Source of the DNA: Pseudomonas mandelii
Lineage (GTDB): Bacteria > Pseudomonadota > Gammaproteobacteria > Pseudomonadales > Pseudomonadaceae
Reading direction: 5' to 3'
Length of the DNA stretch: 64,000 nt
NCBI RefSeq assembly: GCF_006438925.1
Contig: NZ_RCZA01000003.1
Location: 410,241 to 474,240 of the forward strand
The notes below the pieces were generated by a model. The model had not been told where the DNA came from. It did no database searches and worked only from the letters and a program-made list of their open reading frames with translations. Shown piece after piece: positions 9,281 to 17,563 of the stretch. Within the stretch, counting starts at the first letter, position 1. Every line of letters begins with the position of its first letter. The translations under genes were made by a program, and so were the position numbers.

Positions 9281-10012
9281 TTATTTCGCGTCCAGCGCCA
9301 GTTTGGCGACTTGTGGCGCAGGCTGGTAGCCCGGAATGACCTGGCCGTCGGCCAAAACGATGGCCGGTGTACCGTTCACGCCGATCGACTGACCGAGGGC
9401 GAACTGCTTGGAAACCGGGTTATCGCACTTGGCGGCCTTGATTTCCTTGCCGTCGACCATCTTGTCCATCGCGGCTTTCTTGTCTTTCGAGCACCAGACC
9501 GCTTGCAGCTGCTCATCACCCGGTGAGCCCAGACCCTGGCGCGGGAACGCGACGTAACGCACTTCAATGCCGCGCTTGTTCAGCTCAGGCACTTCAGCGT
9601 GCAGCTTGTGGCAGTACGGGCAGGTGGTATCGGTGAACACGGTGATGTGCGATTTGGTTTCGCCGATCGCCGGGTATACCACGGTTTCAGCCACCGGAAT
9701 TTCGTTGACCAGTTTGGAAACGCCCAGGCGCTCGGTCTTCTCGGTCAGGTTGACCGGCTTGCCGTCCTTGAGCTGGAACATGTAACCCTGAACGACGTAC
9801 TGGCCATCGGCGCTGGCGTAGAGCACGCGGCTGCCCTTGAGCTTGACTTCGTACAGACCTGGCAGCGGGCTGGCGGTGATGGTTTCTACCGGAACCTCGA
9901 GCTGGAGGTTTTCCAGGCTTTTACGAATGGCTTTGTCGGCCGCGTCATCGGCGACGGCAAAGGTGCTGACCAACGCAATGGCTGCGGCGGCGAAAATCTG
10001 GGTCAGACGCAT
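9281..10012 (-). CDS. dsbC: thiol:disulfide interchange protein DsbC
   Basis: A periplasmic disulfide isomerase that reshuffles wrong disulfide bonds in exported proteins and is kept reduced by DsbD. It has 243 residues, with a signal peptide (1-21, cleaved after AVA), an N-terminal dimerisation domain and a thioredoxin fold. The active site is Cys131-Pro-Tyr-Cys134, and GVNGTPAIV carries the cis-proline loop. A second cysteine pair (VWCSKDKK and AAKCDNP) is the structural disulfide of the family. ATG 10012 gives a proper signal peptide; the frame extends upstream without conservation. xerD lies upstream in the same direction. Confidence 0.96.
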   Translation of the reverse strand: MRLTQIFAAAAIALVSTFAVADDAADKAIRKSLENLQLEVPVETITASPLPGLYEVKLKGSRVLYASADGQYVVQGYMFQLKDGKPVNLTEKTERLGVSKLVNEIPVAETVVYPAIGETKSHITVFTDTTCPYCHKLHAEVPELNKRGIEVRYVAFPRQGLGSPGDEQLQAVWCSKDKKAAMDKMVDGKEIKAAKCDNPVSKQFALGQSIGVNGTPAIVLADGQVIPGYQPAPQVAKLALDAK

Positions 10013-10169
10013 GAGAACTCCTGAAGGCGGACAAATGGGACGATCAGAACGCCCGTGCCGAAACACCGGGTCATAAACGCCCATCGTGCAAACCGGCAAA
10101 GCCTACCACATAAGGCCCTCGTGACCGAATGCGCCTGTCGCGAGACATCGTGGTGGCGCTGGCTGTTAT

Positions 10170-10195
10170 GTGGGAGCGGGCTTGCTCGCTCCCAC
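10170..10195. repeat. REP palindrome, GTGGGAGCG class (single)
   Basis: An inverted sequence of 26 bp with GTGGGAGCG and CGCTCCCAC arms around GGCTTGCT, lying between xerD and dsbC. It belongs to the same class as the pairs at 20483, 40735, 50328, 53458 and 54687. Confidence 0.85.
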
Positions 10196-10206
10196 AGGAA
10201 TCGTGA

Positions 10207-11103
10207 TCATCCGCGCGGGTGATGCTTGGCATGCAGGTCCTGCAAACGTGCACGGGCGACATGGGTGTAGATCTGCGTGGTCGACAGATCGCTGTGGCCG
10301 AGCAGCATTTGCACCACCCGCAAGTCCGCGCCATGGTTGAGCAGGTGCGTGGCGAAGGCATGGCGCAAGGTGTGCGGCGACAGCGACTTGCCGATACCGG
10401 CAACCTTGGCCTGGTGCTTGATGCGATGCCAGAAGGTCTGCCGCGTCATCTGCTCACCCCGCTGGCTGGGGAACATGACATCGCTGGGACGCCCGCCCAG
10501 CAGCTCCTGGCGGCCATCGCGCATGTAACGCTCGACCCAGACAATCGCCTCCTCGCCCATCGGCACCAGCCGCTCCTTGCTGCCCTTGCCCATCACTCGC
10601 AGCACACCTTGGCGCAGATTGACCTGCTCCAGCGTCAGGCTGATCAGCTCCGTCACACGCAAGCCGCAGGCATAAAGCACTTCGAGCATGGCGCGGTCGC
10701 GCTGGCCAATGGCTTCGCTCAGGTCCGGTGCTTTTAACAAGGCCTCCACATCCGCTTCCGACAAGGACTTAGGCAATGGTCGACCCAGCTGCGGCATATC
10801 GACACGCAAGGTCGGATCGACTGAAATCAGCTTTTCCCGCAGCAAATAGCGATAGAAGCCACGCACGCCGGAGAGAAATCGCGCTGTCGAGCGGGGTTTG
10901 TAGTTTTGCTCCAGACGCCAGGCCAAGTGATCGAGGATCAATTCTCGGCCGGCATTGATCAACTCCAACCCTTTTTCCTGCAGCCAGCCGTGGAACAGGG
11001 CCAGATCGCTGCGATAGGCATCGCGGGTGTTATCGGAAAGACCTTTCTCCAGCCACAGAGCGTCGAGGAATTGGTCTATCAGTGGATGATCGATAGCGGG
11101 CAT
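10207..11103 (-). CDS. xerD: site-specific tyrosine recombinase XerD
   Basis: With XerC, XerD resolves chromosome dimers at dif during division. The 298-residue protein has an N-terminal SAM-like core-binding domain (about 1-95) and a catalytic domain carrying the full tyrosine-recombinase set: Arg149 (ACGLRVTEL), Lys173, His244 and Arg247 (SPHTLRHAF), His270 (LLGHSDL) and nucleophile Tyr279 (TTQIYTHV). ATG 11103 matches the usual MPAIDHPLID start; a GTG 6 bp upstream is possible. The context with dsbC and hom is the conserved pseudomonad arrangement. It is the housekeeping enzyme, not a mobile-element integrase. Confidence 0.96.
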   Translation of the reverse strand: MPAIDHPLIDQFLDALWLEKGLSDNTRDAYRSDLALFHGWLQEKGLELINAGRELILDHLAWRLEQNYKPRSTARFLSGVRGFYRYLLREKLISVDPTLRVDMPQLGRPLPKSLSEADVEALLKAPDLSEAIGQRDRAMLEVLYACGLRVTELISLTLEQVNLRQGVLRVMGKGSKERLVPMGEEAIVWVERYMRDGRQELLGGRPSDVMFPSQRGEQMTRQTFWHRIKHQAKVAGIGKSLSPHTLRHAFATHLLNHGADLRVVQMLLGHSDLSTTQIYTHVARARLQDLHAKHHPRG

Positions 11104-11170
11104 TGGCACTCAGGTTTCGCAGGCTCTAGGCCGCGCATAAATAAATAATGAATCGGGATGATGGTCACGA

Positions 11171-11300
11171 GGGTCTGTTGACGTTTGGCAACGATCTGCG
11201 TTGCTCGGGACCTATTTGGAACAACCAAACCACGCATATCCGGTCTTGCCCTACGCCAAGCGGACATCCGTCGCGCTCGTCACCAAACGTCAATAACCCC
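11171..11300. mobile_element. MITE-like inverted-repeat element, copy A
   Basis: A 130-bp non-coding element bounded by imperfect inverted repeats: GGGTCTGTTGACGTTTGG at 11171-11188 and, inverted, GGGGTTATTGACGTTTGG at 11283-11300. Its interior shares CTGCGTTGCTCGG (11196-11208) and the exact 18-mer TATTTGGAACAACCAAAC (11213-11230) with the element at 39848-40004, which lies in the opposite orientation. It encodes nothing, so any movement would need a transposase in trans. The right end is more diverged than the left. Confidence 0.75.
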
Positions 11301-11558
11301 TAGTCTTCCATAGCGCGCTATTTCAAGGAACAGGGAGACCTTCCGGCCATGGTCAGTCACCCCTGAACGACGGAACCGCTCGTCAAATCCCCCTGCTGTT
11401 CAATGATGCGAGCAACCGCTCATCAGGACTGTCACTTCTGACAGTAGACGCCCCACGTACCACGATTTAATACTCGAATGGTACCGCCAACTACTTCTGG
11501 TAGTGCACATTCAAAATTAAAACCATAAACACCCTATTTCATGACAGGGGTAAAAGAA
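11301..11558. other. AT-rich non-coding leader of the accessory gene
   Basis: No gene is visible here. A short hairpin, CTGTCA-CTTC-TGACAG, lies at 11429-11444. From about 11465 the base composition becomes markedly AT-rich, continuing into the downstream gene, and the promoter is probably in that stretch. The ribosome site ACAGGGG at about 11544-11550 precedes ATG 11559. Confidence 0.5.
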
Positions 11559-12515
11559 ATGAACTCGATCAGCGATCAAGCAAAAATATATTTTATGCAA
11601 ATCTCTCAAAAATACGTACATCGACCCAGGGAAGTACATAGCTATTTGAAAGTTACTGACCCCAACACAGGAGAGGGCTTACCAGACATAAAAGTTCTCT
11701 GGAGAGCACAAGGCGCAACTGTTCCCCTTCAAGAAACACTCACCAAACTCGACGGTTGGACCCGAGTCTCCATTGAACCTGCGATACTCGGCACTCTTGA
11801 AATCTCTGCAACTTTAGAAAACAAGTCAATAAAATCCGTCAGCTATGAATCGTTACCCGAAGCAAAAATATTCATTGGATCTTTTTGTTATGAGAAGCCT
11901 TATTTCCAAGTAGGCAAGAAAACCTGGGTTTCAGCTTACGTTCCCAGCTACTTTCCCAACTTCAGAGATTACAGCACAACTTGGCGCTACCAGAATGAGG
12001 CGCCCGTCACCATCGGCTTCAAATCCAATTATATAGATATCCCCTATACACCTACCACTCAGCCATTGACCGACATGGCGAACGTTGACATCAAAATTGT
12101 AGGGGGCGATGGACCAGAACAAGAAACGTCCACTTCGCTGCCATTTGTTCCTCCGTCCGATGACCCCATACATAAAGTGGCTTTTGAGGTAAACGGCATC
12201 TCGTATGCAGCGCTGAGTGATGTGGGGCTCCTTCCTGGCAGTGAGTACATTATTAAGATCATAGCGCTGACCGGCTCCTCTCTGAAGGACCAAGAAGTTG
12301 AAGTGCGCTACCCCTATGACTATCTACAACTGGATCCCGAACCCGGTGTTCTCCGCAAACTTGTCAGCGAACTTTCCTGGAAAGTTTTAGCGGGAAAAAA
12401 GTCTTCCGAAGGCTGCTACCCTCTAATTTTTTCCTCTCCTGACGTAAAGGGAGTTACTTGCATCGGTACACACTCGCTCAGCACACCAGGAAATATCAGA
12501 CGAATTCCTGGGTAA
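11559..12515 (+). CDS. hypothetical protein, Ig-like-domain type, AT-rich orphan
   Basis: A 318-residue protein that I cannot assign to a family. Residues 26-100 look like a bacterial Ig-like beta-sandwich module: the KVTDPNTGEGLPDIKV segment resembles modules that begin with a "theme/stand-in value" phrase, followed by TKLDGWTRVSIEP. The middle (about 105-200) is rich in Tyr, Trp and Pro. The C-terminal part carries EVNGISYAALSDVGLLPGSEY. There is no signal peptide or membrane helix. Codon use is much more AT-rich than in neighbouring genes, which suggests transfer. It is alone between xerD and rplS, flanked by a MITE-like element and a transposase scrap, and has its own strong terminator. 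Confidence 0.7.
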   Translation: MNSISDQAKIYFMQISQKYVHRPREVHSYLKVTDPNTGEGLPDIKVLWRAQGATVPLQETLTKLDGWTRVSIEPAILGTLEISATLENKSIKSVSYESLPEAKIFIGSFCYEKPYFQVGKKTWVSAYVPSYFPNFRDYSTTWRYQNEAPVTIGFKSNYIDIPYTPTTQPLTDMANVDIKIVGGDGPEQETSTSLPFVPPSDDPIHKVAFEVNGISYAALSDVGLLPGSEYIIKIIALTGSSLKDQEVEVRYPYDYLQLDPEPGVLRKLVSELSWKVLAGKKSSEGCYPLIFSSPDVKGVTCIGTHSLSTPGNIRRIPG

Positions 12516-12531
12516 CCCGACACAACCCTGC

Positions 12532-12584
12532 ATATATGATCCTTTAAACCTGCTCACGACAGCCTTAAAGGATCATATATTTTT
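12532..12584 (+). terminator. strong intrinsic terminator of the orphan gene
   Basis: A 16-bp perfect stem (ATATATGATCCTTTAA at 12532-12547, its complement at 12565-12580) with a 17-nt loop runs straight into TTTT. It lies 17 bp after the stop codon. Confidence 0.88.
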
Positions 12585-12674
12585 GGTCACCAACATAAAA
12601 AGCAGTTACCCAACAGCGATCAGACAAGAAATGCCCCCCTTTAAATAGCCTATAGGACGAACTCTGACAACTTA

Positions 12675-12785
12675 GCCGATGAACGGGATGCTGACCATTG
12701 CCCGGGCGGCTTTGCTGCTCTTGCGAAAGTCAGTGATGGTCCCGAAGTCTGGCTTGAGCCGATTGATCAACCACATGACTTCTCT
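12675..12785 (-). pseudogene. transposase fragment (IS1182/IS5-like N-terminal region)
   Basis: A 37-codon stretch reads REVMWLINRLKPDFGTITDFRK and then loses similarity and stops. Transposases of the IS1182 type carry a nearly identical block (VEVMWL, RL-PDFKTIADFRK). No catalytic DDE domain or terminal repeats remain nearby, so this is a dead remnant. With the MITE-like element at 11171 it shows that the xerD-rplS gap has taken insertions. Confidence 0.65.
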
Positions 12786-12849
12786 TCCAGCGAAACCGAA
12801 AACAGGCTGGTCTGGTTCCGGGATTTTCCTTGGATGTAAGCCAAAACGA

Positions 12850-12883
12850 AAAATGCTCCGTATCTTTCGATACGGAGCATTTT
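12850..12883 (-). terminator. terminator of the rpsP-rimM-trmD-rplS operon
   Basis: A 15-bp perfect stem AAAATGCTCCGTATC / GATACGGAGCATTTT with a TTTC-type loop, followed on the minus strand by TTCGTTTTGG, 75 bp beyond rplS. Confidence 0.88.
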
Positions 12884-12957
12884 CTTTGAGCACCGCACAG
12901 ACTGACAGGTTTTCACACAGTCTGCGCAGGCTGCTTTTTCTGCATCGGAAGCTGGAC

Positions 12958-13308
12958 TTAAGCCAGTTTTTCCTTGATGCGAGCTGCTTTACCGGACAGG
13001 TCACGCAGGTAGTACAGCTTGGCTTTACGTACGTCACCGCGACGTTTAACGGCCATGCTGTCGATTTGCGGGCTGTAGGTCTGGAAAGTACGCTCTACGC
13101 CAACACCGTTGGAGATTTTACGAACGGTGAAAGCACTGTTTACGCCGCGGTTACGCTTGGCGATAACAACACCTTCGAACGCTTGCAGACGCGAACGGTC
13201 GCCTTCCTTCACTTTCACCTGAACGACAATGGTGTCGCCCGGGGCAAAGGTAGGGATCTCTTTGGTCATCTGCTCTGCTTCGAGTGCAAGGATGATTTTG
13301 TTAGTCAT
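12958..13308 (-). CDS. rplS: 50S ribosomal protein L19
   Basis: L19 sits at the 30S-50S interface. The 116-residue length is standard. Diagnostic segments are [34 protein letters not shown] and the C-terminal [10 protein letters not shown]. It is the last gene of the rpsP-rimM-trmD-rplS operon, 45 bp after trmD, and is followed by a strong terminator. Confidence 0.98.
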
Positions 13309-13353
13309 GCTGTGCTCCTAAGGTAAATCGTCGGATCTACCATCGATACGTTG

Positions 13354-14106
13354 TTAACTATCGTCCCGCTCGCGGATGTATTCCTCGAGCAGCTTCTTCT
13401 CTTCTCCAGAAAGCGAGCGGCTTTCCAGAAGATCGGCGCGTCGTTCAAAGGTCCTACCAAGGGACTGCTGTAAACGCCAACGCCGGATATGCGCGTGATT
13501 GCCACTTAGCAACACGTCGGGAACACGCTGATCCGCATACACCTCCGGTCGGGTGTAATGCGGGCAATCCAGCAAACCATCCGTAAAGGAATCTTCCTCG
13601 GCGGAGTCCGCATGCCCTAAAGCTCCAGGCAGCAGTCGTGTAACCGCATCGATCAGGACCATCGCCGGCAGCTCGCCGCCAGACAGTACATAGTCGCCAA
13701 TCGACCACTCTTCATCGACATGAGCCTCTATAAAACGCTCGTCAATGCCTTCATAGCGGCCGGCAATCAGGATCAATGCATCCAGATTCGCCAACTCGCG
13801 TACCGCCGACTGAGTCAGTTGACGGCCTTGGGGGGACAGGTAAATTACCTTCGCCGCCTCCCCGGCTGCTGCCTTGGCCTGAACCAACGCATCTTCCAGG
13901 GGCTTGATCTTCATCACCATGCCCGGACCACCGCCAAATGGGCGATCGTCCACAGTGTGATGTCGATCCGTCGTGTAGTCTCGCGGATTCCAACAGGTGA
14001 GCTGCAAGAGCCCCTGTTTCACCGCACGACTGGTGATGCCGTACTCGCTGATGGCGGAGAACATCTCGGGAAACAAACTGATCACTTCTACGCGCAAGTT
14101 AGCCAC
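13354..14106 (-). CDS. trmD: tRNA (guanine-N1)-methyltransferase
   Basis: TrmD methylates G37 next to the anticodon using S-adenosylmethionine and prevents frameshifting. The 250-residue SPOUT enzyme shows the trefoil-knot motifs [10 protein letters not shown] (about 90-99), [12 protein letters not shown] (about 114-125) and [11 protein letters not shown] (about 135-145), plus the [16 protein letters not shown] block. The start is GTG 14106 ([16 protein letters not shown]), two bases after the rimM stop, so the two are translationally coupled. An in-frame upstream ATG inside rimM is not supported by conservation. Confidence 0.97.
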   Translation of the reverse strand: MANLRVEVISLFPEMFSAISEYGITSRAVKQGLLQLTCWNPRDYTTDRHHTVDDRPFGGGPGMVMKIKPLEDALVQAKAAAGEAAKVIYLSPQGRQLTQSAVRELANLDALILIAGRYEGIDERFIEAHVDEEWSIGDYVLSGGELPAMVLIDAVTRLLPGALGHADSAEEDSFTDGLLDCPHYTRPEVYADQRVPDVLLSGNHAHIRRWRLQQSLGRTFERRADLLESRSLSGEEKKLLEEYIRERDDS

Positions 14107-14108
14107 GC

Positions 14109-14645
14109 TTAGAAGTCCGCATCCCATTCCACCTTCATCTCGCCTGCGGCAAGGTCGACGGCCAACACGCATTGCTCCGTATAGGGCAACAGGCGTTCGC
14201 GATCATCCAGGCTGCCAGCGCAAGGCTTGACCACCATTACATCATTGGCGCCGGTTTCCAGAAGATGATCGATTTTCCCGAGCAATTGCCCGAGTTGATC
14301 AAAAACCTTCAGACCTTCCAGCTGGTACCAGTAGTACTCGCCGTCGGTCAATTCAGGGAACAGGTTGCGCGGCACGCAGATCTCATAACCGGCCAGAAGA
14401 CGCGCTTCTTCACGATCATCAAGACCCTTGAGCTTCGCGACCAGGAACTTATCGTTCCCGCGTCCGCTGACCAGCTCGACCTGTTTCACATTACCTTCGC
14501 GCTTGAGCGTCCAGGTTTTGTACTGCAACAGGTTTTCAGTCGGATCAGTAAAGGAATACACCTTCACTTCGCCGCGAACGCCATGAACCGAATAAATTTT
14601 GCCGATAACGATCAAATCATCAGCAACAGCTGGCGTCGCGTTCAT
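14109..14645 (-). CDS. rimM: ribosome maturation factor RimM
   Basis: RimM binds S19 and helps mature the 30S head. It has 178 residues. The N-terminal domain opens with [21 protein letters not shown], and the C-terminal PRC-barrel contains [13 protein letters not shown] and [12 protein letters not shown]. It sits 5 bp after rpsP and 2 bp before trmD. Confidence 0.97.
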   Translation of the reverse strand: MNATPAVADDLIVIGKIYSVHGVRGEVKVYSFTDPTENLLQYKTWTLKREGNVKQVELVSGRGNDKFLVAKLKGLDDREEARLLAGYEICVPRNLFPELTDGEYYWYQLEGLKVFDQLGQLLGKIDHLLETGANDVMVVKPCAGSLDDRERLLPYTEQCVLAVDLAAGEMKVEWDADF

Positions 14646-14650
14646 ATTGC

Positions 14651-14902
14651 TCAGGCCGCAGCCTTAGCCGCGTCCTTCAACAACTGAGCAACACGCTCAG
14701 AAGGTTGTGCACCAACGCTCAGCCAGTAGGCTACGCGCTCTTGGTTCACGGACAGACGGACTTCTTGACCACGAGCAACAGGGTTGAAGAAACCAACCTG
14801 TTCCTTGTGCGAACCGTCGCGCGGGTTGCGGCTGTCGGTTACGGTCAAGTGGTAAAACGGGCGCTTTTTGGAGCCGCCAAGGGCAAGACGGATTGTTAGC
14901 AT
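14651..14902 (-). CDS. rpsP: 30S ribosomal protein S16
   Basis: The 83-residue S16, first gene of its operon, begins [18 protein letters not shown], the family signature, followed by [19 protein letters not shown] good sigma-70 promoter lies about 75-100 bp upstream (14975-15002). Confidence 0.98.
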   Translation of the reverse strand: MLTIRLALGGSKKRPFYHLTVTDSRNPRDGSHKEQVGFFNPVARGQEVRLSVNQERVAYWLSVGAQPSERVAQLLKDAAKAAA

Positions 14903-14974
14903 GTGAACATCGTTCCTGTAGTCGGTGCTGCAAATCTAAAGGCACAGCGGGCATAGGTGCCCGAAAGGCCGCAT

Positions 14975-15002
14975 ATTCTAAGGAATATCCGGACTTTTGC
15001 AA
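14975..15002 (-). promoter_or_regulatory. sigma-70 promoter of the rpsP operon
   Basis: On the minus strand, TTGCAA (15002-14997) and TAGAAT (14980-14975) are separated by 16 bp, a near-consensus -35/-10 pair, 73 bp upstream of rpsP. The rest of the 250-bp gap to ffh holds only a weak TCCCAC/GTGGGA hairpin at 15104-15121. Confidence 0.7.
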
Positions 15003-15151
15003 ATGTCTTTTTCCGGCTGCCTATCGGCCGCCATCAAGATTTGCTATAGAGCCGTCGTTGAAAACGGCCAGTCAGCTCCCGCCAAGTGCGGGTTTGCTGG
15101 AGATCCCACTTCCGTGTGGGAGGTGCAAGGGCAAGCCCCTGCGTAAATTAT

Positions 15152-16528
15152 TTACATTCTCGGCATGCCGCCGCCGGGCAACATACCGCCCATGCCGCGC
15201 ATCATTTTGGCCATTCCGCCTTTTGCGGAGAACTTCTTCATCATCTTCTGCATCTGCTTGTGCTGCTTGATCAAGCGACCGATGTCCTGCACCTGAGTGC
15301 CGGAACCCATGGCGATCCGGCGTTTGCGCGAACCACTGATCATCTCAGGGTCGCGGCGCTCGGCCGGGGTCATGGAATTGATGATGGCTTCCATCTGCTT
15401 GAATTGTTTCTCTGCCGCGCCCTGGGCGTTGCCCATCTGCGCGAGGTTCATACCGCCCATGTTTGGCAGTTTGTCCATGAGGCCGCCGAGGCCACCCATG
15501 TTTTTCATCTGTTGCAGCTGATCGCGGAAGTCTTCGAGGTCGAAGCCCTTGCCCTTCTTCAGCTTCTTGGCCAGTTTGTCGGCCTTGTCCTTGTCGAGGG
15601 TCTGTTCGGCCTGCTCGATCAGACTGAGCACGTCACCCATACCGAGGATGCGTGAAGCAATACGCTCAGGATGGAACGGCTCGAGCGCGTCGCTCTTCTC
15701 GCCCATACCGATGAACTTGATCGGCTTGCCGGTGATGGCGCGCACCGACAGTGCAGCACCGCCACGGGCGTCGCCGTCGACCTTGGTCAGGATCACACCG
15801 GTCAGCGGCAGCGCGTCGCCAAAGGCCTTGGCCGTGTTGGCGGCGTCCTGACCGGTCATGGCATCGACCACGAACAGCGTTTCGACCGGGTTGATCGCGG
15901 CATGCAGCGCCTTGATCTCGCCCATCATCTCTTCATCGATGTGCAGGCGACCGGCGGTATCGACGATGACGACGTCGATGAATTTCAGTTTTGCTTCTTT
16001 AATGGCTGCTTGCGCGATGTCGACCGGCTTCTGGCTCAGGTCGGACGGGAAGAAGGTTACGCCGACTTCACCCGCGAGCATTTCCAGCTGCTTGATCGCT
16101 GCCGGACGGTAAACGTCCGCAGACACGACCATGACCGACTTCTTCTTGCGCTCTTTGAGGAAGCGCGCGAGCTTGCCGGCGGTGGTGGTTTTACCCGCAC
16201 CTTGCAAACCGGCCATCAGCACGACGGCCGGAGGAACGGCGCTCAGGTTCAAGTCTTCGTTGGCCGCGCCCATCAGGCTTTCGAGTTCGGCCTGGACGAT
16301 CTTCACGAAGGCCTGGCCCGGCGTCAGGCTGCGCGACACCTCGGTGCCGACGGCGCGTTCCTTGACCGAATTGACGAAGTCCTTGACGACCGGCAAGGCG
16401 ACGTCAGCTTCGAGCAACGCCATGCGCACTTCGCGCAGGGTGTCTTTGATGTTGTCTTCGGTCAGCTTGGCCTTGCCGGTGACATGGCGCAGCGTCTGCG
16501 AGAGACGGTCGGTTAAGTTTTCAAACAT
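15152..16528 (-). CDS. ffh: signal recognition particle protein Ffh
   Basis: Ffh with 4.5S RNA targets nascent inner-membrane proteins to FtsY. The 458-residue protein has the helical N domain, the G domain (P-loop GLQGAGKTTT at 107-116, DTAGR at about 190, TKVDGDARGG at about 247) and a methionine-rich M domain from about 300 (MMKKFSAKGGMAKMMRGMGG near the end) that binds RNA and signal sequences. The 4.5S RNA gene is not in this window. The gene is divergent from the ypjD-like gene. Confidence 0.98.
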   Translation of the reverse strand: MFENLTDRLSQTLRHVTGKAKLTEDNIKDTLREVRMALLEADVALPVVKDFVNSVKERAVGTEVSRSLTPGQAFVKIVQAELESLMGAANEDLNLSAVPPAVVLMAGLQGAGKTTTAGKLARFLKERKKKSVMVVSADVYRPAAIKQLEMLAGEVGVTFFPSDLSQKPVDIAQAAIKEAKLKFIDVVIVDTAGRLHIDEEMMGEIKALHAAINPVETLFVVDAMTGQDAANTAKAFGDALPLTGVILTKVDGDARGGAALSVRAITGKPIKFIGMGEKSDALEPFHPERIASRILGMGDVLSLIEQAEQTLDKDKADKLAKKLKKGKGFDLEDFRDQLQQMKNMGGLGGLMDKLPNMGGMNLAQMGNAQGAAEKQFKQMEAIINSMTPAERRDPEMISGSRKRRIAMGSGTQVQDIGRLIKQHKQMQKMMKKFSAKGGMAKMMRGMGGMLPGGGMPRM

Positions 16529-16738
16529 TGCGCGATCCTTTCAGGCCCTGTGTAGACCGGGATAATGGCGGCCCAGACCGGAATAAACATGTGCTCGGCG
16601 AGCCTGCGGCGTGGGCAGGTCGCGGATTATAGCGAAGACTGCGTCTGGCGGACACCTCGTCGTCAGGTTGCATGGTCTTTCGTGCTGCGGGGGTTCTATG
16701 CCAAACTCAGCGCCTTTCGGGCTTGCCTAACAGGATTT

Positions 16739-17551
16739 ATGCTCCCCTTGTCACCCAGCTTGCTAACTACCCTCGCCGCCGCCTGCTTATATGCCGCTGC
16801 GACCCTCTATCAGGGCACTCGTCTGGCCACCGGTGCCAAGGCGAACAAACGCCTGCTGGTCACGCTCGGCGTGCTCGCCGTGCTGGCTCATAGCGCCAGT
16901 CTGTTCACCCACCTGCTGACACCGATTGGCCTGGGCCTGGATTTTTTCAGCGCCGCCAGCCTGATTGCCGCCGCGGTGATTGCCCTGACGCTGTTGGCCT
17001 GCTCGCGGATCCCGGTGGAAAACCTGCTTATATTGCTGTTCCCGCTCGGCGCCGCCACCGTGCTGCTCGCACAGTTCGCCCCGGCCGGCACCGTGCAGAT
17101 CATCGACGAAGAACCGGGCATCCTCGCCCACATCCTGCTGTCGATCCTCGCCTACGGCATGTTCACCATCGCGGTATTCCAGGCGTTGCTGCTGCTGGTT
17201 CAAGACCATCAGCTCAAGCACAAGCACCCGTCGGGCCTGATCAAGAACTTCCCGCCGCTGCAAACCATGGAAAGCCTGCTGTTCGGTTTCCTCTGGGCCG
17301 GTTGGACCCTGCTGTCGCTGTCGCTGATCTCCGGCTGGCTGTTCGTCGAAAACCTGTTCGCCCAGCACCTGGTGCACAAAACCTTGCTGGCCTGTCTCGC
17401 CTGGATCGTCTTCAGCGTGCTGCTCTGGGGCCGTAATCGCCTCGGCTGGCGCGGACACAAGGCCATTCGCTGGACCCTCGCCGGTTTCTGCCTGCTGATG
17501 CTGGCCTATTTCGGCAGTAAGCTGGTTCGTGAATACATCCTGCATATCTGA
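16739..17551 (+). CDS. YpjD/CcsA-like inner-membrane protein (cytochrome c assembly family)
   Basis: A 270-residue polytopic membrane protein of the CcsA/CcmC-related YpjD (HemX-like) group, with about eight predicted helices. The family handles heme or cytochrome c assembly in other members, but YpjD itself has no firmly known role. ATG 16739 follows an ACAGGA ribosome site and begins MLPLSPSLLTTL; the frame extends 58 codons upstream without conservation. It is divergent from ffh and 12 bp upstream of the CorC-like gene, the usual pseudomonad arrangement. Confidence 0.88.
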   Translation: MLPLSPSLLTTLAAACLYAAATLYQGTRLATGAKANKRLLVTLGVLAVLAHSASLFTHLLTPIGLGLDFFSAASLIAAAVIALTLLACSRIPVENLLILLFPLGAATVLLAQFAPAGTVQIIDEEPGILAHILLSILAYGMFTIAVFQALLLLVQDHQLKHKHPSGLIKNFPPLQTMESLLFGFLWAGWTLLSLSLISGWLFVENLFAQHLVHKTLLACLAWIVFSVLLWGRNRLGWRGHKAIRWTLAGFCLLMLAYFGSKLVREYILHI

Positions 17552-17563
17552 CGGGCGGCATTA

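Noticed and set aside
10207..12957. A prophage or integrative island, because XerD lies beside AT-rich DNA
   Set aside because: XerD here is the housekeeping recombinase with dsbC beside it. No phage genes or att repeats were seen; only a small pocket with one orphan gene.
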